DNA of 64,000 nucleotides from Dictyophora rubrovolvata (lineage: Eukaryota; Basidiomycota; Agaricomycetes; Phallales; Phallaceae): contig CP114127.1 in assembly GCA_029959195.1 (NCBI GenBank), positions 1,240,001-1,304,000 of the forward strand, written 5' to 3'. Of this stretch, positions 25,650 to 37,400 are shown one piece after another (within the stretch, counting starts at the first letter, position 1; each line of letters starts with the position of its first letter). The position numbers were made by a program, and so were the translations under genes. The notes under the pieces were generated by a model, which was given only the letters and a program-made list of their open reading frames with translations, did no database searches and was not told where the DNA came from.

Positions 25650-28546
25650 ATGAATCTCGAATCTAGCGACATTCTTTTCTCAGCCATCACATATAATAGC
25701 GGCAAAGGCTTTATACCCCTGACAAATTTGGACATTCAAGTGTTGGTCGTGGACACATCCAGCCGTGTTACTTTATCCCAGACTTATACTTACGATGGTT
25801 CTGCCATCGCGCGCGACGCTTTTTATCTACTTCCCGTTCCTCCTGGAGCTATCATATGTGGCTTTGAGGTGAAAACCAATGATGAAGTTCATATGGAAGG
25901 TGTCGTGAAAGAAATCGACGAAGCAAACCGAGATTATCACCAGATCCTTGGAGACAATGATATCGCGGACGTTGTACAACGCTCCTGTCGTGACTGTGAG
26001 TTTCTGACCTCCTCCTTTTTGCTCATGTCATCAACGGGATACTTTAGTACTGGTGTTGTCACTAGGTTCTTTCCTCCCTAGGAGAGCTGTCACAATATCC
26101 ACAACTGTCAGTACACCATATATACATCTGTGCCCTGCGTATTGATCTATCAGTTCAATAGTATGCCATGGACTTGTTTGACAGCAATGAGGCCACCATT
26201 AAACTCAAAATACCGTCGTATGTGGGCCACTTTCTCCCAAGAGACGTCACCTTGCCTCAGACCCGCCTAGCCACGTTAAACATCAACCTTGATATAGAAA
26301 TGCCTGGCGAAATCCTTTACGTTCATTCCAACCTCCCTCTGCAAGATATCTCGTTACCGACATCAGTTGGGAATTCAAGCTCCACCATCGTCCGAAAACA
26401 ATTCACTGGTACAAACGTACATCTAGACTCCGATGTCCTTGTTAGCATTCAAGCACTTAATCTGGACCAATCCCGCTGTTTTGTTGAACAATGGCAGGAT
26501 ACTGCTGCTCTGTCTCTAACTGCTGTCCCTTCCGTACTATCTGGCGACCATGAGAGTGATAACTGTGAATATATATTTCTAATAGATCGTTCGTGGAGTA
26601 TGTGTGTGGACGACAAGATGGAAAAGATTAAGCAGGCAATGGTGTTGCTTCTCAAGACGCTACCTATTGAGAATACGTGGTTCAATATATACAGCTTTGA
26701 GCACTCGTGGCAGTCATTATGGCCCGAGAGCCAGCCATTTTACCAAGTAACGTTGAAAGAAGCAGTGAGTTTCTCTCGAGTAAGGACAGGAGGACAAAAG
26801 TCGACTGAACAATATTTTGAACCTAGCTGGACTTTCTATCTCATCTTGACCCTCGTGGCGGGACTGAGTTATTTTCTGTCTTCCAGGCAGCTTTAGTCAA
26901 CCGACGCCATAACGCCACGACAAAAATCTTCATGATTACCGATGGCGAGGTAAAGATACAATATATGAGTTTGTTTGAAAGTAAATTGTTAAAACACACC
27001 CAATAGGTTCATTACCCTCAGCGGTCCATTGATCTGGTCACTAATGTCGTCAACAGCGCGGACCCGGCATATCCAGTAAAAGTATTCACTCTTGCTATTG
27101 GAAGTTCTGCCTCGGACATTCTGTACGAGGGTTTGGCCAAAGCAAGCAGTGGTCTCTGTTTGAAGGCGCTAGACAGCGAAAATCCGATACAAAAATGTAC
27201 GACGATGCTAAACAAGATGATGTTAAGTGACATCCACGAGTTGAAGATTAACTGGAGTGTTGGTGGAATAGGTATATTACTTCATAATGTTTCTTTATTC
27301 CATCCAAATTACCTCTCATGCTTCGTTTTTAGTGTACCAAGCACCTATTGACTTGACTCGTTGTCCAAAGGGATGTCTATCCGTCAAAGCAATTATTCCA
27401 CGCAGTAACATTCCAAAGACGGTCTCTTTACTTGGAAAAACATCAAATGGAACTTCCATCCACCTTGAGATACCTACTCGCCTAGCACGAACTTTACCAC
27501 CTTCCGCTTCCCCTAAGCCGTCACTCTTCCAATCCTTATACCATACGATAGCAGCCAATAACCTAAGTCGAGACTTGGAACAATTCCAAACATCATTGTC
27601 ACCGTTGTCCGACTGGGAGCTACAACTGACCCCTTCTTCTCGATCTGCCAGGATTAGGCAAGAGCTCCTTCGTTTGGGAATCCAGTATAATATTACTAAT
27701 TCCCTGGCAACATTCGTCGTTGTTGAGAAGCAAGATCTTGACTTTGTCCGTTCTGCGGGTCCTAGCCCCCTCACCCCGATAACCAACTCTAGGAAGCAGA
27801 CTACGCCGGTGGATCCCCCTGATTTAATCGATAGACCTTCCTCTCCTGATTCCGACGGAAATACTCAGTCGTCTCAGTCCAGCGACATACTCAGTCCTGA
27901 CGATACAGAATCGCGGCCATCGACGCCATTCTCTTCACCTAGTTTTCCTGACGTTCCAGGGTCATTCCCTCGCTCTTTATCTGATCGAAAACCATTTATA
28001 GTTCAAGCGGAATCGGTACCCGATGATGAGCCTGATGAAACCTACATATTTCCCAGTGCCCCACCTACCCATTTTGTCGCACCACCTCTCAAATATGAGA
28101 AGATCGTCGTTTCGTATTCCAATCCTATACGCATGCTTATTCATCGTTCGTCTTGTAATCAAGAAGACGATGCTCGGACACTCGATTGGCTTGATGGCAT
28201 TCTGGGCGATCCCAATTTCAGCGAAAAACTTGCAGAACTGATAGAATTACAATGGTATGACGGCTCGTTTCCGGATCTCCGTCAGTTAAGTTATGTTATT
28301 GGATGCCCATATCATGACGATGATGGTATTCCATTATATCTATCGGGCGTTGTCTTATCTTCTTCTGTCGATTCTGAGCAGGTATGGGGCACGGCGCTAG
28401 CAATCAAATTCCTGAGGAAAAAATACCCTCATAATTGGTGTATATGGAAAGATTTCGCGAGGAAGTCGCTGACATGGGGTGGAAGGGCGTGTGGTGGCTT
28501 GGCAAACTTTGAACGCATCATCGCTTTCATTCCACTATCCTTATGA
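25650..28546 (+). CDS. VIT domain + von Willebrand factor A domain protein
   Basis: The ATG at 25650 gives MNLESSDILFSAITYNSGKG and the VIT domain (VTLSQTYTYDG, AFYLLPVPPGAIICGFEVKT, MEGVVKEIDEANRDY). After introns near 26000-26160 comes AVTISTTYAMDLF. The VWA domain follows: CEYIFLIDRSWSMCVDDKME is a DxSxS MIDAS motif written D-R-S-W-S, then LLLKTLPIENTWFNIYSF, and after introns ATTKIFMITDGEVHYP and VKVFTLAIGSSASDILYEGL. The C-terminal part (27350-28546) is Ser/Pro-rich and ends in a helical region (WCIWKDFARKSLTWGGRAC). The architecture is that of inter-alpha-trypsin-inhibitor-like and PARP4-like cytosolic proteins common in basidiomycetes; the role is unknown. The exon structure near 26000-26100 is uncertain, and a further 3' exon cannot be excluded. 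Confidence 0.85.
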
Positions 28547-28947
28547 CATCTATTCGTTTCGATATGCACACCACGGACCTGGCTTGCGGGTGGAGCGGGG
28601 GGTATGTTTGCTACAGATGGACAGACTAGGATCCAAGCAACGTACATGTTGTAGATCAATATTTATGATATCCGCTACTTAGTCATCTATTAAAATCAAG
28701 TTCCTGTATTTCATCGCAACATATGCGAAAAAAAAATGAGTACATTACACGTCGTCAACTCCAGCTGAATACTACACACATTCATCAATGACAAAATCAA
28801 GCTTAAACAAATATATGAAATACGAATGTGCCGAATTGGAACAATGTTTTTTCACGATGTTTCGACTTAATCTATGAATTTTGTCAGATCGACGCATATA
28901 AATTATGTATATGCCAACTGAAACCAGAACAACAGTAATGTACTTAC
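28547..28947. other. Short intergenic region
   Basis: Holds the 3' ends of two convergent genes. The final ~100 bases resemble the corresponding 3' flank of the paralog at 31431 (shared CAGATCGACGC/CAAGTCGACGC patch), so the duplicated unit extends past the stop codon. Confidence 0.5.
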
Positions 28948-29769
28948 TTAGTCAATCTCTCTTGGTTTAACCACGGTCTGCCATTGCCTACCCCTCACAT
29001 CACCAGGAGAACTCGCGAATTTCCACATCCCACCGCCAACAATATTATCCAATGACTCTAAAGCCAGAAGAACCTTCAAGTTCTGTGGTCTAATAATGGC
29101 CCCCTGTTTGGCCATCCATCGCAGATCTTCAAAACCAGCAATTTCTTCCTTTCCAGTTCCTTCCCACCTTTGAATCTTCCCGTCGCTGAGCAGTAGTTTA
29201 TCCAAAAGAACATTGAGGGGTCTCCTGAATAGCGCAGTTTCTAACGTATAGTGTATTTTGTGGGAACATATTTTTTTGGCGATAGCGTGGAACTCGGGGC
29301 CAGGAATAACGCCAGACTGCTCGACAAGAAGTTGAAAAAAGTTGCAGACCACCTCACGCTTCCAACCATTGTTTTCCAACTCAGATAGTACCCCGGACAA
29401 ATGATTGAACACGTAGTCTGTGTATTTATACAAAGCAGAAAAAGATACTGATTTCTTGTGAGGATAGAATTTGATTCGTGTTGGCGTTTTTCTCCGGTTG
29501 TTATATTTGTGGGCGACATACATAAAGGGATGGTTTTGCTGCATGACAGCATCGACGTAGACTTGCATCGAGGTTCTATCCCGAGGAAGCATTCTGAAGT
29601 TGGAGGAGGGATAGTATAGTGTGAAAGGAAGGACTAGGATACATATGCTGCCGTATAAAGAGTATGCCAGGATCGCGAATGGCAACAGAATGATCAGGAA
29701 CACCAAGGTAGCGTGGATTACATTGATAATGGTACGGAAGGTTGACTTCTTCGATCGAGGTATCGCCAT
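28948..29769 (-). CDS. Orphan membrane protein, tandem paralog 1
   Basis: Single-exon frame of 273 residues beginning MAIPRSKKSTFRTI. The start is set by alignment with the neighbouring paralog, which also begins MAIPR; the frames diverge upstream of it. Residues about 18-60 hold one or two hydrophobic segments (LVFLIILLPFAILAYSLYGS, ICILVLPFTLYY). The rest is soluble and strongly shared with the paralog: HLSGVLSELENNGWKREVV, LVEQSGVIPGPEFHAI, KKICSHKIHYTLE, WEGTGKEEIAGFEDLRWMAK, GGGMWKFASSPGDV and QWQTVVKP near the end. I recognise no known domain. The topology suggests a membrane-anchored protein with a cytosolic C-terminal domain. Lack of introns is unusual among the split genes of this window. 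Confidence 0.75.
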   Translation of the reverse strand: MAIPRSKKSTFRTIINVIHATLVFLIILLPFAILAYSLYGSICILVLPFTLYYPSSNFRMLPRDRTSMQVYVDAVMQQNHPFMYVAHKYNNRRKTPTRIKFYPHKKSVSFSALYKYTDYVFNHLSGVLSELENNGWKREVVCNFFQLLVEQSGVIPGPEFHAIAKKICSHKIHYTLETALFRRPLNVLLDKLLLSDGKIQRWEGTGKEEIAGFEDLRWMAKQGAIIRPQNLKVLLALESLDNIVGGGMWKFASSPGDVRGRQWQTVVKPREID

Positions 29770-30660
29770 CGTCGAGGTAAACAGGGAAACTGGGGCGACG
29801 TACGGAGATATTCGCCGAGTCGAAAGGCCCACTTTTTATCACCTCCATGTTCCGCGTGATCCAGAGCTCTCAATAGAAATCGAATCGAATGACAGTTGCG
29901 AAATGATACTAGAACTAGCCACTTCTAGCCTTTACGATATCCTTTATTTTGACAGATTGGCTGTCGAAGCAGAAAGAAACGGTTACAAGGCCATGTGCGC
30001 TATTTGTGAGTGATATTAATTTCAGTCAGGTATAGCTTCTGGTGGTTGTCAGCTGATAAGCGGCGTGAGTTTGACGATCGTTGTATCAGGCGAAAATCCA
30101 TCCGTTTTTTTTGCTATGTTCTGTATGCTCAAGCATAAGAGTAGTGTCTTGTACTGCCATCTGAAAAGTGATTAAAGAAGTACACATCGTGTCATGACTA
30201 ACACCGCACTTACTTTACTACTTAGCTTTCGTCTATATCACTTGACCGAAGAGCCGAAATCTCAGTTGCTCATTCCTCCGATACTTCTAACGGGTCTTTT
30301 ATATAATGTATAACACGCTTCAGTGTTTCAGATCCGAGGTAAGATTCGCACTACAGTTTTGACAAGTGCTGTGATTTAAATATTGCTTGTGGAACCCCCG
30401 GCTGGCATCTGGAATTAGGTTGCAGCGATCTATCATCCATCAAGGACTGAAAAAGGCCTAGGATCATTTCTGAAGCATATAACTATACCGACAGCAAAGA
30501 AGCAGCGAGCATGGTTGCGGTTGCGCAACTACACATGCTGAAGGAATTTCGTGCAATGGACACTAGGCTCCACCTGTGAGAATACTTTAGGGAAGGTAGG
30601 AACCGGTACCACAACTAGTGGCAATCGCCGTTGCGTTGAACAAGTGATGCATGATGCGCA

Positions 30661-30729
30661 TGTAAGTTAATTAGTCTCTTCCCTAGTGGTCGGTAACGAC
30701 GACTGTATTACCTGTAAGTTAATTAGTCT
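30661..30729. repeat. 17-base direct repeats flanking a 29-base repeat copy
   Basis: TGTAAGTTAATTAGTCT occurs at 30661-30677 and again at 30713-30729. Between and overlapping them, 30676-30704 is identical over 29 bases to 30778-30806. The arrangement resembles a small insertion footprint or slippage product. Confidence 0.8.
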
Positions 30730-30773
30730 ACAGGTGTGTAAGTACGTTATGTTATTATATCGATATGGTTTAC

Positions 30774-30819
30774 TCACCTCTTCCCTAGTGGTCGGTAACG
30801 ACGACTAGGGGAGAGGTGA
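30774..30819. repeat. 46-base near-perfect hairpin (inverted repeat)
   Basis: Arms of 21 bases starting TCACCTCTTCCCTAGT and ending ACTAGGGGAGAGGTGA pair at 19 of 21 positions around a GTAA loop. The left part is the second copy of the 29-base repeat at 30676-30704. Confidence 0.85.
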
Positions 30820-31430
30820 CGCGCTTGTACTACGCGTATAGGGCGTGATACTGGCGCTTAGTACGCCGGATTCTAACAGCGCATACGTGTAAATGAAAGG
30901 TGGCTATACTTGCACTGATTCTGTCGGTAATAGTGATTCCGAGTCGCAGTAGTGGATCAAAAGACTTACTATCTGCGCTTGGTGCTGAAGTCGAAAAGCT
31001 CCGTCACGCCCGAGTCAGAGACTAAACTGATGAAATCATCTGACGGTCTATGACACAGCCAACCCCTCTCGGTGCACCCTATATGTTGCCGAACGATACT
31101 TATGATGTTCATTATGGACTTTTTTTGCTGTGGTAGCCGCGGTCTTTCCGAACCACCAATTCCTGTGAGAGTGACGAACATCATACATATCTAGAATGCC
31201 ATGAGATTTTGACGAATAGCAAGTTCAATGCTCATTATTTCGTCGAGCGGCTGCAGGATTAGATAAAACGTACGTCTTGAAACAAATATACATATGAAGT
31301 ACATACACACATACGTTCCGAAACAAAGTATACACGGCTCTCTTCATAGGATTTTGACTTGACCTATTCATTTTGGTCAAGTCGACGCGTAAAATACAAA
31401 CCAAAACCCGAACTACATCGTTGTACCCAG

Positions 31431-32249
31431 TCAGCAATCACTAGGTTTAACCACGGTCTGCCATTGTGTACCCTTCACATCGTCAGGAGAACTCGCAAAT
31501 TTCCACATCCCACCGCCAACGATTTTATCCAGTGACCTTATAGCCAAAAGAACCTTCAAGGTCTGTGGCTTGATGATAGCCCCGTGTTTGGCCATCCACC
31601 GTAGATCTTCAAAAGTAGCAACTTCTTCCTCTCCAGTCCCCTCCCACATTTGAATTTTGCCACCACTAGGTACTAGTTTATACCATAGTGCCTCTGGTCC
31701 CTTTAAAAGGGTACTTTCTATCGTATAATGTATTTTGTGAGAACATATTTTCTTGACGATAGCATGGAACTCGGGTCCTGGAGTAACGCCAGATTGCTCG
31801 ACAAGGTGTTGGAAAAAGTCGTAGACCACCTCACGGTTCCAACCAGAATTCTCCAATTCAGACAGTACCCCGGATAAATGGCTGAACACGTATCTTGCAC
31901 CTAAACAGTACCCCATACAGGTTAACGGTACAGAACTCTTGTGCGGATAGAATTCAATCTGTGAGGGCTTTCTTCCTCCCCGGTTGTTGTATTTATTGAT
32001 GACGTACATAAAGCGGTGGTTTCGTTGTACGGTATCGATGTAAACTTGCATCGAGGCTGTATCCCAAGAACGCATCCCGAAGTTGGAGATGTACCAGAAT
32101 GTCAAGGGGAAAATCAGTATACATATGATGCCATATATGAAGTATATCAAGAATATGAGTGGCGCGATAATGATTAGGAGCACCAAAATAGTCTGGATTC
32201 CGTCGAAGATGACGCGAGGGATTGACCTCTTCAATCGAGGTATTGCCAT
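31431..32249 (-). CDS. Orphan membrane protein, tandem paralog 2
   Basis: Single-exon frame of 272 residues, beginning MAIPRLKRSIPRVI and ending WQTVVKPSDC. It aligns along its whole length with the product of 28948-29769: hydrophobic ILVLLIIIAPLIFLIYFIYG and ICILIFPLTFWY, then MQVYIDTVQRNHRFMYVINK, HLSGVLSELENSGWNREVV, LVEQSGVTPGPEFHAI, KKICSHKIHYTIE, TFEDLRWMAKHGAIIKP and GGGMWKFASSPDDV. The two lengths differ by one residue, with one insertion of three or four residues (MGYCLGARY against KYTDY) and one different stretch (LLKGPEALWYKLVPSG against LFRRPLNVLLDKLLLS). Both frames are fully open, which argues that both are under selection. Function unknown. Confidence 0.75.
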   Translation of the reverse strand: MAIPRLKRSIPRVIFDGIQTILVLLIIIAPLIFLIYFIYGIICILIFPLTFWYISNFGMRSWDTASMQVYIDTVQRNHRFMYVINKYNNRGGRKPSQIEFYPHKSSVPLTCMGYCLGARYVFSHLSGVLSELENSGWNREVVYDFFQHLVEQSGVTPGPEFHAIVKKICSHKIHYTIESTLLKGPEALWYKLVPSGGKIQMWEGTGEEEVATFEDLRWMAKHGAIIKPQTLKVLLAIRSLDKIVGGGMWKFASSPDDVKGTQWQTVVKPSDC

Positions 32250-34448
32250 CGTAGGTAAGTTGGGAGTGCGGCGTGCGCAGGCATTCGCCGAGTCCAGAGA
32301 CCCTATTTTATCATCTCGACGTTTCACATGGCCCATAGAAACCAAATAGAATGACTTGTGGAATGATACCAGAACAGGACGCTTCTAGCTTTTTCGATGT
32401 TCTACGTTCTATCATTATTCTTAGTTTGACAGATTGAAACAGGAAGAGCAAATGTATTCACGCAGCATCAAGGTTATGTACAATTTTGGACCATAATATT
32501 AACTCCAGCCACTGGGAGCTGTCTGAAGATGGGTGGCGTGAACTTGAAAGTTGTTTTGACAGGCAACCGTCCGCCGTGCTATATTTTCCAATCAAAAGAA
32601 CTGTCTCATAAACAACGTCGACCTTGCCTTTCGTCTGTATTGCTTGACCGGAAAATAGAGTCCCAGTTGCTCAATTGAGAGCGTTCCTGTAATACATAGT
32701 TGTCAGAGAATAGATTTGAATTCTTCAAATAGTGTACCACACACTACGGTCCACTGTTGCAAATCCAAGGCAAAAATTCACTGTTCACGATACAAGTTCA
32801 TGGCTCAATTAATGATTGCACGAGAAGACCCTAATTGCAGTGGTTCCTCATTCATCAATGATGGAAGAACGTCCGGAAGCCTAGATAATTGGAAATATCG
32901 ACGACGTGCGATAATAAAGACATAATAAGTAGAAATATACATACCTACATTAAGAAACGGGAAAACTCTATGGCTGTGGCCGTGCAGCTACATAGTCTTC
33001 GTGCTGTGTACTAGTACTACCTTGGGTTCCATTTGTGAGAACGATGTTTTGAAACAAAAATAGGTGCCTATACAAAACCAATAGTAGTCGTTGTTGGTGC
33101 ACGTACGTGTCAATGAAAGGGGGTGGCTGTACATGATTCGTGATGAGAAGTGTCGATCAGCAACGAGTAAGCCACCGTTGCTATACTGTCTGATGACGAG
33201 ATGAGTAAGTTCGTTGACACTTGTTGCGGTATTGAAAACAGGGACACCCGTACAATTTGCTTTCGCGTTGCGCACCCACTACACAGAACTGGTATTGGGC
33301 AACTGCAGCAGCTGGACCCTTGAAAACAATATGCTGCAGTGTCCATGGATGTATTCTGGACGTGGTTTTCTTTCGGATTTGTTTTGCACACATTCTGACC
33401 CCTTGCATGGACAAAAACCAGCCGACTTAAGAGTGGTTTTTGTCGAGTTCGTGGATATGGACAGACGGGAGTACTGAGACTTGAACTGTAATTATGAGAG
33501 GCCTTGTTATGGCCGTCTGGTGTGATGGATGGTGTCGTCGGTGTAAAATTGCATCGAAGTTCAGCTTCGTGAATGTATTCCAAGGTTGAAGTATAATGAG
33601 AGTGGATTAGGATAAGTATGATACTGTATACGCAGGCTACCAGAATTATGTTTGGGTGAGAAAAAACAATTATAACCGCGGAACTGTCGTAGTCGTTCGT
33701 CCAAGATGGTACGAGGAAGTAGTCTGAACTTGGAGATCGTTTGAAGGGGCCGGTTTCCAAGAAAATAAACGATGTGAATCATATCGTGGTCCGTGTCCTT
33801 AGGGCCTTAAAACCAAGGGCCGGAGATTTTAGCATAATTGCTACTACGCGTCAAGTTCTATGTAACACCATCGTCCTTCGCAGACTGAAGACGAGTTGAA
33901 TATTGAGTAAATATCTCTTGGAAGCATCGACAGATTCTTAGTTTTCATAACCACGAACGGTAGGTTTCGATAGTTTTCATTCGCCTTGGCATCCTCGGAC
34001 GACTTGCCAGAGCCAGGAAACGTTTTTTGGGCCAAGAGGATAGTGTATGTAAGTTCACTTGGAAGCCCTGAAGCTAGCAGCTTGAAGGATGGGCCTGGAG
34101 CTGAAAGAAGAGTCAACGGCCGACCCAATTACGTACTCATCAAGCATGAGCTGAATTTCTTATCCCGCTAAAATAATTGATAAGAATAGTAGTATCATGA
34201 TATTTGGAAAGTACATTTTAATGTGCAATACATACATTGAATCGAAGTCGAACAAAAACTATTTCGGAGGGTATAGTATACAAGTTACAGGTATATTTAT
34301 ATGCGAGACTGTCCTGATCCTTAGCTGTATCAATGGGGAGGCATCAAGAAAAACATCTAAAACAATTCTCCAGGAATAAAGAAGCATCACGCCATTTTTC
34401 GTAGAATGAGGCTGACCGAATGCAGCGGTTCCACGTACGGCGTAAAAT
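32250..34448. other. Intergenic region, possibly with a third decayed membrane-protein copy
   Basis: Bases 32430-32680 resemble the upstream region of paralog 1. Further on, ACGTGTCAATGAAAGG near 33104 resembles ACGTGTAAATGAAAGG near 30886, and the 216-codon minus-strand frame at 33110-33760 has a hydrophobic stretch (ACVYSIILILIHSHYTS) that loosely resembles the YGIICILIFPLTFWY segment of the paralogs. This hints at an older relic but is weak. The 94-codon minus frame at 33844-34128 has no recognisable motif. Confidence 0.3.
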
Positions 34449-37400
34449 TTAACGGTCAACTTCTGACTCGGTTCCAGAGCCAGTAAGAAGGCTAACTTGG
34501 GTCAAATCACCTAGCAGAAATTCATGTTCAGGCTTCAACTTCAAACTGCCGGGTGACCCGCTTTTGAGAGAGAAATTGGCGCTTGTGGCAAGGCTGGCTC
34601 CAGATGTGGATCTTCGATGAGATATTGTTATAGGCGAGGACGCGATGCGATTATCGATCTTCTTAAGAACATTAGATTCAGGCGTTAATTTTGGGAGAAC
34701 TAATGTTGGAGAAGGCGGTGGTGATGTACCTGATCCAGATGATCCTGGTGGTGGAGAGGAAGTCGAAGCCACGTCTGGCATTTCCGCCATTAGCAATGCC
34801 ATCGTGTTGGGTATTGTTGGGAAGATACTGCTCCCATTAGAAAAACGTCTGGCTTTAGGTGAGACGCTACGTGCCGTGCCCGATGCCTGTGAGGGACGAG
34901 AAGGTAGCGGCTGGGATTGCAAATGGTTGGTGGCGGTAGGCCTCCCGTTCGTCGTTCGCGAACGGTCGTTGGCATACAGTCTCCTTGCACGAGCGAGTTC
35001 CCTTTCCTTCTGTTTAGCGGTCGCAATTGCCTCGATCAACCGATCTTCCAGTTCTTTCACTTGACTCTTCAGACTACCGTTCTCTGCACGCAGATCTCGG
35101 CAGTTCTTTTGAGAGTCCGCAAGGGCTGCAAGCAACGCCTCCGTTTGTGAATCGTACTTTTCTTTCAATGACTGAAGCTGAGATTGTACCGTTATGTGGG
35201 AACTTGAGGTAGTAGGTGAGAGACGACCGCCGCTGCCAGTGCTTTCGCTCCTAGTCCCGCCAGTCATGGAATAACCTGAAGTAGTTCTTTGATAAGAACC
35301 ACTACTATCACGACCTTCCATGCTTCCACGACCGGACACTAAGTCGGAGATTGTGCGTACAAACAATGGCGCCTGACGTGAATTGGATAAGGAATCTGCC
35401 CGAGATAAAGGCCTCGAGCTAGAGTGACCATTGACATTCGGAGTGCCTGCGCCAGATCGCATGCCGCTTATCCTATAATCGTTATATCGATTGGACGAGC
35501 TATACCTGAAAATTAAATTAGTATTTAGAAAACTAGAGAAATGCTTGTAATTACCTGAATGCATCTCTATCCCTCTCATTCTCAATTGACGAGAATCCGT
35601 CAGCAGAGAAGCGATCTCGATTGTTCAACGTAGCAGATGCTCTGTATTCACTGACACTCCTTGTATGAGAGATGTGGCTAAAAATATTACAATTAGAGCT
35701 TAGTTAGAACGTTTGGAAAACACATACCGATCAGTTTCTCTTCCCTCATTCAGCAATCCAGCGGCAGCAAAGGCTTTGACAGTTTTAGGTCCCAACCATT
35801 CAGGACTCAACCTAGCCTGCCGTTCGCCTCCGCCAACGTCAAAAGATCCACGTCGACCATGATCCTCACTGTCCGGACTTTTCCCACCGTACGAGAACTG
35901 CCTGGAGCTGGTAGGTTTGTACCAAGAGCTCTGAGGTGTAACGACCCCCGAGTTATTATGACGCAGCAGCTGCGACAAATCTGGGGACTGATCAACGCTC
36001 ATGCTGCGTTTGCGATATCTTCGACTCTCAAATACGCTTCTTTCGTTACTGCTTGAAATACCGGCACTCGAATTTCCTCTCAACCTGGATGAATGACTAG
36101 GATCCGCTGAGCTTGGTCGTCCGCTTTCAGAACGAACCGCGTCGAGCGTCTGATTTCGAAGGTAAGCTTTCGACATTCCGACATCATCAGATGATTCATT
36201 TAATGGCAGCGATGAAGCAAGTTGTACATTGATATCCTTGAGAGCAAACCGAGGATTCGGTCGAGGATCAGCCGGTGAAGGAAAATTTGAGTATATCGAT
36301 GCTTGGGTCTTATCATTTTTTGAAATGTTAAATGATGACCTGTTAACGACGAATGGTTCGGGTCGGTAATTTTGGTCAGCGGTGATGATGGAATGGGTAG
36401 TGACGAGCGGGGTAGGTGGCTTAAAAGTATCTAAGGGAGTTGTAAGATTGCTCGAACTGACGGTGGATGGTCCAGAAGACACCTGTCCTCCTTCCGATTC
36501 CGGCGAGTCGAGCCAAGGGATCCGATTAAGGGCAATGGTAGGCTTTGGAGCATGTGATAAGGCAGGTGTTTGTTGTGAGACTTGAAATCGGGACGGTGGA
36601 TGTGCAGGTCGACTTGGAGAGGATGGAGAGGGTAGCATCGTAATTGTTTTCGAAAACCTTCTTGTGGTAGAAGGATCCATATCGTATTTAGGGTGGGGGG
36701 GTGAGATGGGTGGGGATTCGAGACCATCCGCCACTGGCTTTGCGGAAGTGCTGAAAGCAGGTAAATTTGCGGATTGAGAAGCGCGTTTCTCTACAGGTGT
36801 TGAGACGCAGTTGAGTCCTTGCTGAAAGCTGTTGGGTCGCAAAAGAGCAACTAAGTCAGGATCCAGTGTATCCAAGTCAAAGCTGAGGTCTGATTGTATT
36901 TGGGATGGGGAGGCTTTTCGACTAACGAAAGGGGTACTAGTAATAGGCCCACTACGGTTATGGTATAAAGACGCATCGGAAATGTCCAGAGAGGGTGCAC
37001 TTGTATCTGCGCTTGAAAGTGATGTGTCTTGCACGATATTGCTTTGAGACCATCGCTCCTTGAGCCCTTCTTTCATAGATTCCAAGCTGACTCTTGCTCT
37101 AGACAGGTCAAAAGAATCATCAGCTCCGAATTCGTGAAGCCGAGACTCATTTGTTTCTGTGGATGCACGGACAGATGGTGAAGACGATAGAGGATGATAA
37201 TGCGAGTCCTCAGAAGCGAGATCTTTCGAATATGCTCCTAAAAAATCAATCTTAGAAATTGATAGACCAGGAAAAAAGGACCCCACGAACCGATATGAAT
37301 GACAGATTCCTGTGAATTTTTATGGGATGTTGTACCAGATGGACAAGATTCATTAACAAGAAGTGACAATTCGTTAGACAAATTCGGTAAGTCCTTTGAG

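Larger units (their letters stand above)
29770..31430. other. Intergenic region between the membrane paralogs, with short repeats
   Basis: The first ~500 bases are the upstream region of paralog 1 and match the upstream region of paralog 2 in patches (for example TTTCGTCTRTATYRCTTGACCG). The plus-strand frame at 29621-30013 is antisense to the paralog 1 start and is not a gene. Short direct and inverted repeats occur at 30661-30819 and are listed separately. Confidence 0.5.

Noticed and set aside
29621-30013. 130-codon plus-strand frame
   Set aside because: Overlaps the start of membrane paralog 1 on the opposite strand and is not conserved at the second paralog.
33110-33760. 216-codon minus-strand frame as a gene
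   Set aside because: No recognised domain, Cys/Ser-rich composition typical of chance frames, and only a faint local likeness to the membrane paralogs; kept only as a possible relic.
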